A stretch of DNA of 64,000 nt from Paguma larvata (Eukaryota > Chordata > Mammalia > Carnivora > Viverridae), in assembly GCA_030068075.1 (NCBI GenBank), contig CM057833.1:51151087-51215086 (forward strand), written 5' to 3'. A program made the position numbers and the translations under genes. Below, in pieces: positions 12,890-23,361 of the stretch (its first letter is position 1; the number at the start of each line of letters is the position of its first letter). The notes under the pieces were generated by a model. The model was given only the letters and a program-made list of their open reading frames with translations. It ran no database searches and was not told the origin of the DNA.

Positions 12890-13260
12890 TTAAAATTGAC
12901 CATTAATTTTATACAGATATTCTCATCAAAAAATGGAGTCTATCTCTCACCCCTTGAATCTTAGCTTATGGCTGAGACTTATGGCTGGCACTGACAAATA
13001 GGACTCAACAGAAGAATACATTGAGATTACCACTCACTCTCTTGGAACCCTGAGATAACCAGGCTGCAAGAGTGCCAGGTGAAAGACCACATGAGGAGAC
13101 AGTCCTAGCAACCCCAGCTGTTCCAAGCATCCCAGGTGAGATGATGAGACCCTAGACATGTGAGTTAGACCTACTTACCACAGCTGAATTGTCAGGTGAC
13201 TACAAGTACATAAGTGAGCACAGGCAGAATCAGTAGGATATTCCAGTCAATCACACACTT
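12890..13260 (+). mobile_element. LTR-like ancient repeat (ERVL/MaLR flavour)
   Basis: 'tcaccccttgaatcttagct', 'cactctcttggaaccctga' and 'agaccacatgaggagac' match motifs of an old mammalian LTR-like repeat. The family name is not certain and the copy is badly decayed. Confidence 0.4.
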
Positions 13261-13626
13261 ATGAGACATAATAATTTGGGGGAGGGGTGGTTAAGGTACT
13301 GAGTTTTAGAGTAATTTCTTACATACCAATTATAACTGACTTTTCTCTTTTACAAAAGAATAATTCCAGTACTCTTAAAAATCTAAATACAATGCCAAAG
13401 TCTCCAACCTATATAATAGGGGAAATTCTCCTCAGCCTGAATTTTTCCAAGGGGTTCATAATTTCCCTGTTGATACGTGCTATAGCCTTCTTTCCCACTA
13501 TTAACCACTCCTGACATTCTCCATTACTGCCTTAGTCTTTCTCTCACCATCCCACTTCATCCCACACTGTACAGGACTCTAATTCTTCAGTTGCCCCAAA
13601 GCACCACGAACACAAAACTTGTGTAT
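13261..13626. other. Unassigned DNA
   Basis: No gene or repeat recognised between the LTR-like relic and the L1 insertion. Confidence 0.4.
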
Positions 13627-13642
13627 GTCTCAGACTTTTCCT

Positions 13643-14698
13643 TTTTTCTTTTAATAATAATTTATTGTCAAATTGGTTTCCATACAACACCCAGTGCTCA
13701 ACCCAACAAGTGCCCTCCTCTGTGCCCATCACCCACTCTCCCCTCTCCCATGCCCCCCTCTCCCCTCAGTTTGTTCTTATTCTTTGAGAGTCTCTTATGT
13801 CATGTCTTCCTTCCTCTCTGTGGCTTTTTTTTTTCCCCTTCCCCTCTTCCCCTCCCCCCCTGGTTTTCTGCTAGGTCTCCCAAAGCCTACCTATGCATGG
13901 GAACATATGGCATCTGTCTTTCTCTGCCTGACTTATTTCACTCAGCATAATATCCTCCAGTTCCATCCATGTTGCCACACATGGCCAGATTTCATTCTTT
14001 CTCATTGCTGCATAGTATTCCATTGTATATATATATACCACATATTCTTTATCCATTCATCGGTTAATGGACACTTAGTCTCTTTCCATGATTTGGCTAT
14101 TGTTGAAAGTGCTGCTATGAACATTGGGGTACGCTTGCCCCTATGCATCAGCAATCCTGTATCTCTTGGGTAGATTCCTAACAGTGCTATTGCTGGGTCA
14201 TAGGGTAAGTCTATTTTCATTTTTTTGAGGAACCTCCACACAGTTCTCCAGAGTGGTTGCACCAGTTTGCATTCCCACCAACAGTGCAAGAGGGTGCCTG
14301 TTCTGTTTCTCCACATCCTCGCCAGCATCTATAGTTTCCTGATTTGTTCATTTTAGCCACTCTGACTGGTGTGAGGTGGTATCTCAGTGTGGTTTTGATT
14401 TGTATTTCCCTGATGATGAGTGACATTGGGCATCGTTTCATGTGTCTGTTTGCCAGTTGAATGTCTTCTTTAGAGAAGTGTCTATTCATATCTTCCGCCC
14501 ATTTCTTCACTGGGTTGTTCATTTTTCGGGTGTGGAGTTTGATAAGTTCTTTATAGATTTTAGATACTAGTCCTTTATCCGATATGTCATTTGCGATTAT
14601 ATTTTCCCATTCCGTTGGTTGCCTATCAGTTTTGTTGGTTGTTTCTTTTGCCGTGCAGAAGCTTTTTATCTTGATGAGGTCCCAGTAGTTCATTTTTG
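13643..14698 (-). mobile_element. 5'-truncated L1, minus strand (ORF2 C-terminus and 3' UTR)
   Basis: A 1.06-kb L1 3' end in antisense. Its ORF2 tail is broken into three pieces. 14217-14693 encodes '[20 protein letters not shown]' onward to '[12 protein letters not shown]'; a frameshift follows, then 14002-14328 with '[16 protein letters not shown]' and '[12 protein letters not shown]', then another shift into 13871-14056 with '[20 protein letters not shown]'. The A-tail is short ('aagaaaaaag' on the minus strand). A perfect 16-bp TSD, 'gtctcagacttttcct', lies at 13627-13642 and 14699-14714, so the boundaries are exact. It is closely similar to the C-terminal part of the plus-strand L1 at 40269. 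Non-functional: the endonuclease and reverse transcriptase are missing. Confidence 0.95.
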
Positions 14699-14739
14699 GT
14701 CTCAGACTTTTCCTAAAAGTAAAAGATAAAATAGTACCA

Positions 14740-15215
14740 AGGTTGTACTATTTATCTATTAGTGTGCAATAATTTACTCCCAAACGTTGCAGCTTAAAAC
14801 AAGCAATAAACATATATTATTTTACATAGTTTCTGTGGGTCAAGGCTTTAGGAAATGGCTTTATTGGGATCGCATTGGCTTGGGATCTTTCATGAGGTTG
14901 CAGTCCTGAAATCAGGACCATCTGAAGGCTTGACTGGAGCTGGAGGATCTGCTTCCAGATGGCTCTCACATGGCTACTGGTAGGAGCTCTCGTTAGTGCT
15001 GCTTGAGAGGCCTCATAGCATGAGAACTCACTTCTCCCAGAGTGAGCAAGTGATCCAGGAGAGCAAGAGAGAAGTTGCAATGTCTCTTATGGCCTAGATT
15101 TAGAGACCTGTTATTCCTGGAATATTCTATTGGTTACAATGTAGGACTATTCAATGTAGGACTACACAAGGGCTTAAAAAACAGGAATTGAGGATCACTG
15201 AAGACTGTCATCACA
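14740..15215. mobile_element. LTR-like ancient repeat
   Basis: 'caataatttactcccaaacg', 'gcagcttaaaacaagcaata', 'agtttctgtgggtcaaggct' and 'tattctattggttacaatg' match in order an old LTR-type mammalian repeat ('ccacaaactcagtggcttaa...' family). No protein-coding remains. Exact family not assigned. A small duplication, 'caatgtaggacta', occurs twice near 15138-15165. Confidence 0.45.
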
Positions 15216-16170
15216 GCTCTCAGGATGAAAATGATTTGTATCATCAGAAATCAGTATCTGAGGGCTTCATCTCATTAGTGCAGCACAAAAAATACCAACG
15301 AAATTCCCGCACCTTAGAGAGTGGTACAGTTGTTGGCCATACCAGAGAGCCCACTAGAGAGATCCAAGCCCTGCACCCTAATGCACAGCTGTATCTATCC
15401 AAAAAACAAGGTGTCTTTTTCTGGATTTCACACAAGTTTATCTGAAAGTTTGAAATGTACCTTTGGTACTAAAGAAAACAACGGAGGTAGAGCTAAAATG
15501 TTTATAATGTTTTAAACAAAATTGTGCCAATTCTGTAACCCCAAAATGAGAAAAGACTTTTGAGAAATCACTGGAGAACTATTAATATGGAGTTCATTTC
15601 TAATATTTGCTGCAAATCTGCAACTTACCGAACTTGCTTTGCAAAATTTGATCTCTTCCAAACTTAGAAGAAACTCATTACAATGTCTAAATTACTCACC
15701 CCTTTTAGTTCTTACTTTCTATTATAGAGGAATTTTCCAATGCTTTGAGATTGTTGTTTCTAGACTCCCCAGTGTAGTTCTATGTTTCTGTCATACCATG
15801 TTCTAGGAATCAATAGGAGATAAACAGAAAAGTTTCCTACATTGATTTTCAATTATATATTCAAGTAGAAAAAACTTGAAATGTAAATCAGGGCTACCGA
15901 TTTCCAGGCTATTGTGTCAATATTCTTCATACTTGTCCTACTAAACACAAGTATACACCATGATATAACCCAACCAAATCAGTTTCTCAAACCTTTGTAT
16001 CTCTGCCCAATATATATTATGTTCTTGTTGCACCTAAAAGAGCTATTGCTGAGTCATTTAATTGGTTTTATAAAGAAGAAGTGTATGGAGTTGGAATCAT
16101 TCTCTTGAATACTTTCTCAGAATGTCAGATGCTTGTAGTCTTCTGAGTCTGTGCTAGATGTTAAAACAAA
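15216..16170. other. Unassigned DNA
   Basis: No gene or repeat recognised. Overlapping open frames on opposite strands at 15188-15515 have no recognisable domain. Confidence 0.4.
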
Positions 16171-16187
16171 CTTAAGCTTCTATTTCT

Positions 16188-16212
16188 TTTTTTAAAGTTT
16201 ATTTACTTTGAT

Positions 16213-16255
<43 letters not shown>

Positions 16256-16414
16256 TCCAGGAGGGGCAGAGAGAGAGGGAGGGAGAGAGAGAGAATCCCA
16301 GGCAGGCTCCACACTATTGGTGCAGTGCCCTATGCAGGACTTGAACTCACAAACCATGAGATCATAACCTGAGCTAAAGTTGGATGCTCAACCAACTGAG
16401 CCACTCAGGTGTCC
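16188..16414 (-). mobile_element. Carnivore tRNA-Lys SINE
   Basis: Minus-strand copy with an expanded GA tract (16213-16252), 'cccaggcaggctccacacta' and head 'gagccactcaggtgtccc'. TSD 'cttaagcttctatttct' (16171-16187) and 'cttaagtttctttttct' (16415-16431), two mismatches. Confidence 0.95.
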
Positions 16415-16431
16415 CTTAAGTTTCTTTTTCT

Positions 16432-17216
16432 TATAATGAATACCTCCTCACATTATGGACCTAGAGCTATCCTTATCTGTAAGAACAATAAATATTAATG
16501 TCAGGGTCACAAATCTTTATTTTTTATGTCGTCGTGTCATTTATGATTCTGAATCAAATGATTGCTTTCTCAGTCACATTCAGTGTATTTTCTTCTTGTT
16601 TTATCCCTCTTCTTTCTGCCTGTTGCAGAGGCCTTTCCTTCGTCTGGCTGCTCTGATGCAGTGACTAGGGCCCATAGTCATCCTCTATCTTCTGCTGGTG
16701 TTTGGTGAGGTGCATCTCTTCCCCAAGCAGTTTTTGGTCCTTGGACATAAAGGTGTCCACCTGCATCTGTAAAGATCACCTTTGTCTCCCCACAGCCTAT
16801 GGCTAGCAGGTCCTTATACTCCTTATCCCAATTTCAAGGCTCCTTTGAGTCTATTGGCCTCCCTTAGACAAATCCACACCACTTTGCTAGGCATAGAGCT
16901 GGCTTCCTGCTTCACACTATACACTTGACATTTTCTCAAATTGCCCTTAACCTCATCCCAGTGTTGCGTCATGCCCACTGCTGCCCTGGTGCTTAGCTCC
17001 AGGCTGAATATAGGCTGGTCTCCAAGGTGTGGTTCTTCCAAACACATTTTAAGAAGTGAAGATGAGATTCCCTGTTTTTTGAGCTACTCCCAAATTTCTC
17101 TGGGATTTCCACTGGCCCAGCGCAGAATAGGAACACATGATTCTTTCTTCTCTGAGATGGTTTCTGATATCTAGCTCCTGTTTATTCTCTGTTCCTCCTA
17201 TATGTCTATGTTATCT
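16432..17216. other. Unassigned DNA
   Basis: No gene recognised. Overlapping open frames on both strands (16823-17174) show no domain. Confidence 0.4.
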
Positions 17217-17231
17217 TAAAAATAATTATTA

Positions 17232-17457
17232 GGGGCGCCTGGGTGGCTCAGCCGGTTAAGTGGCCAACTTCAGCTCAGGTCATGATCTCACGGTCTGTGA
17301 GTTCGAGCCCCACGTCAGGCTCTGTGCTGATGGCTCATTAGAGCCTGGAGCCTGCTTCAGATTCTGTATCTCCTTCTCTCTCTGCCCTTCCCCTGCTCAC
17401 GCTCTGTGTCTATGTCTCTTAAAATTAAATAAATATTAAAAAAAATTTAAAAAAAAT
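17232..17457 (+). mobile_element. Carnivore tRNA-Lys SINE (feliform)
   Basis: Starts 'ggggcgcctgggtggctcag', a near-consensus head with an intact A-box core. Ends in a long A-rich tail. TSD 'aaaataattatta' before (to 17231) and after (17458-17470). The body has a small extra segment ('gatggctcattagagcc'). Confidence 0.95.
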
Positions 17458-17676
17458 AAAATAATTATTATATCTTTTAAAATCTTTATGCATTCTTTCT
17501 GATTTCTATATTCATTGTATTAAATTAATATACCAACTCTTATGAATTTGCCTCTGAATTTTCAAAACCAGGCTTTGAGCATGTGGAAAATATTTTCTTT
17601 TTCAGGAATCCCAGGTCTTACAACTCAAAAGCTCTTCAATTTTCAAGACTACTGTCTCCGTTTAGGTTTCAGAATG

Positions 17677-18079
17677 TATTAGTCTTTTTAGGGCTGCCAT
17701 AACAAAAGACCACGAACTGGGTGGCTTAACTAACAATTTATTTTCTGACATTTCTGATGGCCAGAAGTCCATGATCAAGGTGTTGGTAAGGTTAGCTTCT
17801 CCTGAGGCCTCTCTCTGTGGCCTCCAGATGGTCACATTCTTGCTGTGTCCTCACAGGTCACTCTTCAGTCTGTGTGTTGTCAATGTCCTAATCTCCTCTC
17901 CTTGTAAAGGAACCAGTCATGTTGGTTTGGGCCCACCCATACGACCTTATTTTACCTGAATTCTCTTTAAAGGTACTATCTCCAAATAAAGTCACATTCT
18001 AAGTGTTAAGACTTAGACTGGGTATTAAGACTTCAACATATGGATTTGATGAGGAGGGTCACAATTCAGCCCAAAGTAT
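17677..18079 (-). mobile_element. MLT1-type (ERVL-MaLR) solo LTR fossil
   Basis: On the plus strand: 'tattagtctttttagggctg', 'accacgaactgggtggctta', 'tcatgttggtttgggcccac' and 'gggtcacaattcagccca', the antisense order of an MLT1 LTR. The SINE at 18090 lies at its edge. Solo LTR without internal region. Confidence 0.75.
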
Positions 18080-18089
18080 AAAATAATCT

Positions 18090-18304
18090 TCTTTTTTAAT
18101 TTTTTAATGTTTATTTATTTTGAGAGACAGACGGAGCACAAGAGGCAGAAAGGCAGAAAGAGAGGGAGACACAGAACCCAAAACAGACTCCAGGCTATAA
18201 GCCGTCAGCTTAGAACCTGACGTGGGGCTTGAACCCACAAAGCACAAGATCATGACCTGAGCCAAAGTCGGCCACTCGACAGACTGAGCCACTCAGGTGC
18301 CCCC
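18090..18304 (-). mobile_element. Carnivore tRNA-Lys SINE
   Basis: Complete minus-strand copy ending 'gagccactcaggtgcccc'. TSD 'aaaataatct' at 18080-18089 and 18305-18314. Confidence 0.95.
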
Positions 18305-18550
18305 AAAATAATCTATTTAGAAATTCAATTGAATCCTAAGTTCTCTTTGGGTTCTTTTGTAACCTCTTTTCTCTGGGGCAAATGAATACAGATTGTGGCA
18401 ACTGACTCCATGGATGGAGGGTCTCAGAAATCTACACAACTATCATAGTTTACAAATCTTTCCCTCACAATCTTTCATGATCATCTCCAATCTCTTCTCT
18501 CAGTTATCCCCATATTTCACTTTCTACCCTCTAGCCAGACAAAATTTCTT

Positions 18551-18746
18551 AATGTTTATTTATTTTTGAGAGAGAGAAAGAGAGAGACAGAGCACAAGCA
18601 GGGGAGGAGCAGAGAGAGAGGGAGACACAGAATCTGAAGCAGGCTCCAGAGAGTCTGAGCTGTCAGCACAGAGCCCGACACAGGGCTTGAACTTGTGAAC
18701 CGCAAGATCGTGACCTGAGCCGAACTGAGCCACCCAGGTGCCCCGC
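18551..18746 (-). mobile_element. Carnivore tRNA-Lys SINE
   Basis: Minus strand, ends 'gagccacccaggtgccccg'. Perfect 12-bp TSD 'acaaaatttctt' (18539-18550, 18747-18758). About 15 bases of the tRNA head (around 18720) are deleted: 'gagccgaactgagccaccc'. Confidence 0.95.
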
Positions 18747-19014
18747 ACAAAATTTCTTTTAGATTCTCAAAATCCACACAGTGTCTCTCATCTCTGCATC
18801 ACCAGAATGTTGTTCCCACAGCTGAGATGCTGTCATTCTGCTTCTCTTTCCCTTGTTAACGTCTGCAAATTATTCATGTCTCACAGTCAGTTTTTTCTGG
18901 TACCTAAAACCAGGTTAAGATGCCCTATTTGTTGGGCTTCCCATAGCATATAACTGTACTTAGCATTTTTTAGAAATCAGTCATTACACTCTTCATTATT
19001 TATGTAATATTTGT

Positions 19015-19141
19015 ATTTTCTGCTAGGCTGTGAGTTACCTAGGGAAAAGGACAGTCTATTTGTTGGTCACACATCCAGAGCATCTGCCACAATGACTGAC
19101 ATAAAGTAGAAGCCTGATAACTATTTGCTGAATGAATGAAA
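19015..19141 (+). mobile_element. L2 LINE 3' end
   Basis: 'aatgactgacataaagtaga', 'ctgataactatttgctgaat' and 'gaatgaa' are the L2 3'-terminal motif. Confidence 0.6.
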
Positions 19142-19206
19142 AACTAACCACGAGGCATTGCTGGCTTGGTACACAAGAACAGAGTCTTGTGGAATTACAC
19201 CCACAT

Positions 19207-19500
19207 TTTTTTTTTAAAACAAAGACTTTATTCATTAGTCAGTATTGTTAGGTATACGCAACAGAAATGCTGCCATCACTAGACATGAGGCAGTAGAGCT
19301 GCCCCTAGAACGACTGTCCCTGCTGCCTCTAGAAAGCTGCAACCCTTCACCACCATCACTGCTGCTGCCGCCAGAGCCTCCACTGTCCAGTCACCATCCC
19401 TGCACTCTGTCCTCACTAGCTTTCAAGTCACTAATCTGTTTGGTAGAATCTATGTCATCTGGCCAATACTACAATGGAAGCTGAAGAAGAAAATGTCTGC
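19207..19500 (-). pseudogene. Possible retrocopied transcript 3' end (gene not recognised)
   Basis: Read on the minus strand the segment ends with an AATAAA signal followed about 15 bases later by an A-run (plus-strand T-run at 19207-19216). That is the layout of a reverse-transcribed polyadenylated mRNA. The upstream part is GC-richer than the surroundings and contains a purine/glycine-serine-like run (19340-19390). I cannot name the parent and found no convincing TSD. It could also be an ordinary T-run beside unrelated sequence. Confidence 0.3.
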
Positions 19501-20447
19501 TATTTTAATATCTATGAGGAATAAGGGCTGTACCCTATAATGTGAGAACTTCCCAAACACAGGAAGGAGGTTCAGACACGAGGACACCAACAAAATGACA
19601 AATGTTCACTGCATTTTATTGCAGAACCAAGAAGTTCCATGACTCCAAAAAGTACTGTCTTAATAATGTGTGTGTATGTATATGCGTGTGTGGTTTAAGC
19701 ATCGTTACAATCCTTGACATTAAACTTACAGAGCACAAGTAAAAAAACAGTCCCTCGAGATGTTAACATCAGTGTTCAGCTTTGCATACTTGCTGCTGAT
19801 CTGTTCCACCCTCAGCCTACACTCAATGGTCATGTCCATCCCAACGACCCATTTCCCAAATTCTTCCACCTCTGCCTCCCTTTCTATAACCACCTTTCCT
19901 TCACTACCTTTTCTGCAACTTTTATGTACTTAAATTTTTTCACTCCGAGAGAGCAAGGGCTATATCAAATGATCATGGGGATTAGTACTTAGTGTGGGGT
20001 TGTACATATAATAAGTTGTCTTTCAGCAATCGAGTGTTCTTATGGAAACGTGAGAAAGAAGCCTGCCTGTCCCATGCCACCTCCTTGTGGTGCTGGATTC
20101 TCCTCAGTGCTTACAGCTTCTTTTGTTCAATGGCTCACGTAGCTATTTCAGGCATTGACTTGATTCTTTCGCTTCCATGGATTCCAGTTTACCTCACAAC
20201 ATGTTCTAATGCAGCTTCAATGTCAGGAAACTTCTTTGTCTCATGTCTTAAAACTGCGTGATCACAACTATCTATACATTTTTAGATCACAACCAGCAGC
20301 GAGCTTTCTCCATGCCTCTGTTCCCTCCCTCCCTTAGGATCCCAGAGTTTTTGGGTTCTTGTAATTCCTGCTCCTTTCCACAAAAGTCCTGCCTCCTTTG
20401 GTATCCTCCCTCTGAGTCATCTTCTCTACTGTCAGGTGCTACCGATG
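19501..20447. other. Unassigned DNA
   Basis: No gene recognised. Consecutive open frames at 19714-19992, 19992-20261 and 20258-20461 on the plus strand abut one another but differ in frame, carry no motif and read like translated non-coding DNA. Confidence 0.4.
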
Positions 20448-20461
20448 AAATAGGAAGATGA

Positions 20462-20674
20462 GGGCGCCTGAGTGGCTCAGTTGGTTAAGCAGCCGACTTC
20501 GGCTCAGGTCATGATCTCACAGTCTGTGAGTTCGAGCCCTGCATCAGGTTCTGTGCTAATGGCTCGGAGCCTGGAGCCTGCTTCGGATTCTGCATCTGCC
20601 TCTCTCTCTGCTCTTCCCCTGCTCGCTCTCTGGCTCTCAAAAATAAATAAACGTTAAAAAAAAATTTAAAAAAA
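20462..20674 (+). mobile_element. Carnivore tRNA-Lys SINE (feliform, well preserved)
   Basis: Head 'gggcgcctgagtggctcag', B-box-like 'gagttcgagccc', full CT tract and 'aaaaataaataaac' tail. Perfect 14-bp TSD 'aaataggaagatga' (20448-20461, 20675-20688), consistent with a fairly recent insertion. Confidence 0.97.
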
Positions 20675-20739
20675 AAATAGGAAGATGAATGTGGGGACCT
20701 GAGGAAATCTAGAAGAAATGAGGAGAAAGAATTTCTCAT

Positions 20740-20922
20740 AATGATATATATTATATGTATATATTATAATGATATATTATATTATCATATATATGATATA
20801 TATTATTTATATTTTTATATTTATATATGATACATAATGGTATATATTTTATATACATTATATATTTTTATATATTATATATATCATAATGATATATATA
20901 TATATATGTATCTTTTTAATTT
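20740..20922. repeat. AT-rich palindromic simple repeat
   Basis: About 180 bases of nearly pure A/T, dominated by 'atatat' and 'tgatatat/atatatca' units. Many overlapping dyads. Confidence 0.9.
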
Positions 20923-21089
20923 AAAGACCTCTTATACTGAGATCTTTTACTCCTGGTAACTTATCTCACCCTTTTTTTATCTCTCTTTTTTTTACCTCCT
21001 ATGAGGTTTCAGGTTATATTTTCCATATTCTTTCAGTAGTTAACCCAAATACTTTAACATGAATACTTTAAAAAGTCAAATGTTAAAAT

Positions 21090-21698
21090 CTTTCTATTTC
21101 TTTCCAAATACAATGATAGTAGTGCTTCAGACCTAAGCAATCTTCTCTCAAAGGATATACCATTGTTATCCAGTATTTGGTTTTATATAGATTTTTTTAT
21201 TTGGCAAAGTAGATATTACTTTATGCAATATTTGTTTAGATTTACCTACAGATTTACAGAAATCTTTGCTGGTCATTTCTTTCTGCATCTGAGACTTTCC
21301 ATTTGGTGTTACTTCCACCTGAAGCTGACAATTATCCTTAATAAGAATCTATTGGTAAATTCTGTTATCTCGTTTTCTTTTAGCTTGAATATGTTAATCT
21401 TTTCCTCCCTTCCTGAAATATTCTTTCATCACGCATTCCATTGTAGGTGGACAATTATTTTCACTCAGTGCTTTAAAAATACCTTTCGTTGTCTTCTGAT
21501 TTTCATTACTGCCATTGGAAAGTCACTTGGTTGGGCTTTGCGCAATGTCTTTGTAGAAAGCCTTGACTCTAGTTGCTTCTCAGGTCTTCTCTTTATCTTT
21601 GATATTTTGTCGTTTCACCATGATTTATATCTAGATGTTAATTTCTTTCTCCTAATCTTTGCCTGGAACTTTTTGGACTTCTCAAATCTGAGCATTAG

Positions 21699-21747
<49 letters not shown>

Positions 21748-21850
21748 AATTTCTAGAAACTTTTGGCTATTATCTTCTGAACTATTCCTTCTTCTGCAGT
21801 CTATATTATTTCCTACTTAAACTCTAAGTAAAAATATGTTAGAACATGTC
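21090..21850 (-). mobile_element. Ancient L1M/HAL1-like fossil, minus strand
   Basis: 'cacctgaagctgacaatta', 'acaattattttcactcagtg', 'ctttaaaaatacctttcgtt' and 'gtcttctgattttcattact' match the antisense ORF1-side region of old L1/HAL1 elements. A 197-codon plus-strand open frame (21163-21756) lies antisense to it and is not a gene. A (GT)22 microsatellite sits inside. Confidence 0.5.
21701..21744. repeat. (GT)22 microsatellite
   Basis: Twenty-two uninterrupted GT units; long enough to be length-polymorphic. Confidence 0.95.
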
Positions 21851-21991
21851 TGCTTTCAGTCTCTTAATCTGTCTTTTCTCTTATTTTTATGCTAAAAGAG
21901 TGTATCCTTTAGAACCTTCGGTAGCATTAAAAAAAAATCTACCTCTAGATAAACATAATTGGAAGTACAAGGCTCGAGAACGGGAGTTGGA

Positions 21992-22224
21992 TCGCACCTG
22001 GGTGGCTCAGTCATTTAAGCCTCCAACTCTTGATCTCAGCTCAGGTTATGAACTCATGGTTGTGGGATTGAGCCCCATGTCAGGCTTTGTGCTGACAGCA
22101 CGGAGCCTGCTTGGGATTCTCTCTGTCCCTCTCTCTATGACCCTTTCCCACTCACCCACATGTGCACATGCTCTCTAAACAAACAAACAAACAACTAAAC
22201 ATTAAAAAAATAAAAACTAAAGAA
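21992..22224 (+). mobile_element. Carnivore tRNA-Lys SINE
   Basis: Head 'cacctgggtggctcagtcat', body 'gtgctgacagcacggagcc', tail with (caaa)n. TSD 'gaacgggagttgga' (21978-21991) and 'gaaagggagttgga' (22225-22238), one mismatch. Confidence 0.95.
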
Positions 22225-22284
22225 GAAAGGGAGTTGGAAGTAACCAAACATTGTTCTGTCACAGTGCAAAAGCTGAATCTTCAG

Positions 22285-22478
22285 GATCACCTGGGTGGCT
22301 CAGTCAGTTAAGTGGCCAACTCCTGATTTTGGCTCAGGTCATGATCTCATGGTTCATGAGTTCAAGCCCCACACTGGGCTCTGTGCTCACAGCATGGAGC
22401 CTGCTTCAGATCCTCTGTCTACCTCTTTCTGTCTCTCTCTTCTCTCAAAAGTAAATAAATGTTAAAAAAAAAAAAAAG
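22285..22478 (+). mobile_element. Carnivore tRNA-Lys SINE
   Basis: Head 'gatcacctgggtggctcag', A-tail of 14. Perfect TSD 'gctgaatcttcag' (22272-22284, 22479-22491). Confidence 0.96.
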
Positions 22479-22691
22479 GCTGAATCTTCAGTTAGACCTA
22501 GGCCATCTTATTAGCTATCTTGCTCCAAATGCTCCCCCGGCCCATCTCTGGAAAAGGTACACTCATCCCCAGTCCAAAAGGCCTTAAAAACTACTGGTTC
22601 CTCACCCAACTCCATCATAGCAATCACAACGCCACACTAGTTGTATGCAACATAAAGTTGGCCAGACACCAAAAGTATGCTCTCCATTTTT

Positions 22692-22793
22692 CTTTAAGTA
22701 AGTTTTACACCCAGTGCAGAACTTGAACTCATGACACCAATATCAAGAGTCTCAAGGGTCACATGCTCTGCCAGCCGGGCCAGCCAGGCACCC
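22692..22793 (-). mobile_element. Short carnivore tRNA-Lys SINE
   Basis: 'agtaagttttacacccagtg', 'acttgaactcatgacacc' and 'gccagccaggcacccc' give the short minus-strand SINEC form. 'tccattttt' repeats at both edges. Confidence 0.85.
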
Positions 22794-22803
22794 CTGGTAT
22801 CCA

Positions 22804-23262
22804 TTTTTATATGCTGAGTTTGATGGATTTGTGGTAAGAGATGCTGTCTACTTTTGCATAAGCAGATACCACGTTGCCTCATTACTTCTAATGACCAGAC
22901 TTGCAGAATAATGTGCTCATCCTAAAAGTACTCAGTCCCTACTGCCTGGCTTTTCATGACTGCTCCTGCCGTTCCTCTTTTTAAAACAGAAATAAATGCA
23001 ATTAATCGATTGTCCTGGCCATCTCTCGCCAGACTAAGTGATAACTCACAGCACACACACATACCATTTCAAATCCTTTTTGGAAATAGATATTTAAAAT
23101 AAATGAATAACAAGGGCTTTCTCTGAATAATATAGTGTCCGCACCTAGCGTTAATTTATTTATACTATGATAGCAAGTGTTTTCTATGATCTCCATGTAG
23201 TTGGTTCAAGGTGGGTTTTGTCTTTACATCAAGTACAAAGGATGAATATAATAAAAGTTCTA
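22804..23262. other. Unassigned DNA
   Basis: No gene or repeat recognised. Confidence 0.4.
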
Positions 23263-23361
23263 GAAAAGCATTTCTCAAAGTGTGCTACTCAGAACAAGGA
23301 TACCTCAGGAAATTAAATGTCATATAAAAGTGTTCCACAGTCAAGCAAGTTTGAGAAACGT
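23263..23361. mobile_element. Short hAT-type DNA transposon relic
   Basis: 'gcatttctcaaagtgtgcta' at the left and 'caagtttgagaaacgtc' at the right are imperfect inverted termini of the kind seen in mammalian hAT-Charlie non-autonomous elements (MER5-like). About 100 bases. Confidence 0.45.

Noticed and set aside
13591..14173. 119- and 166-codon plus-strand frames
   Set aside because: They are antisense to the L1 3' end at 13643-14698.
21163..21756. 197-codon plus-strand frame
   Set aside because: It is antisense to an old L1/HAL1 relic and runs into a GT microsatellite (poly Cys-Val).
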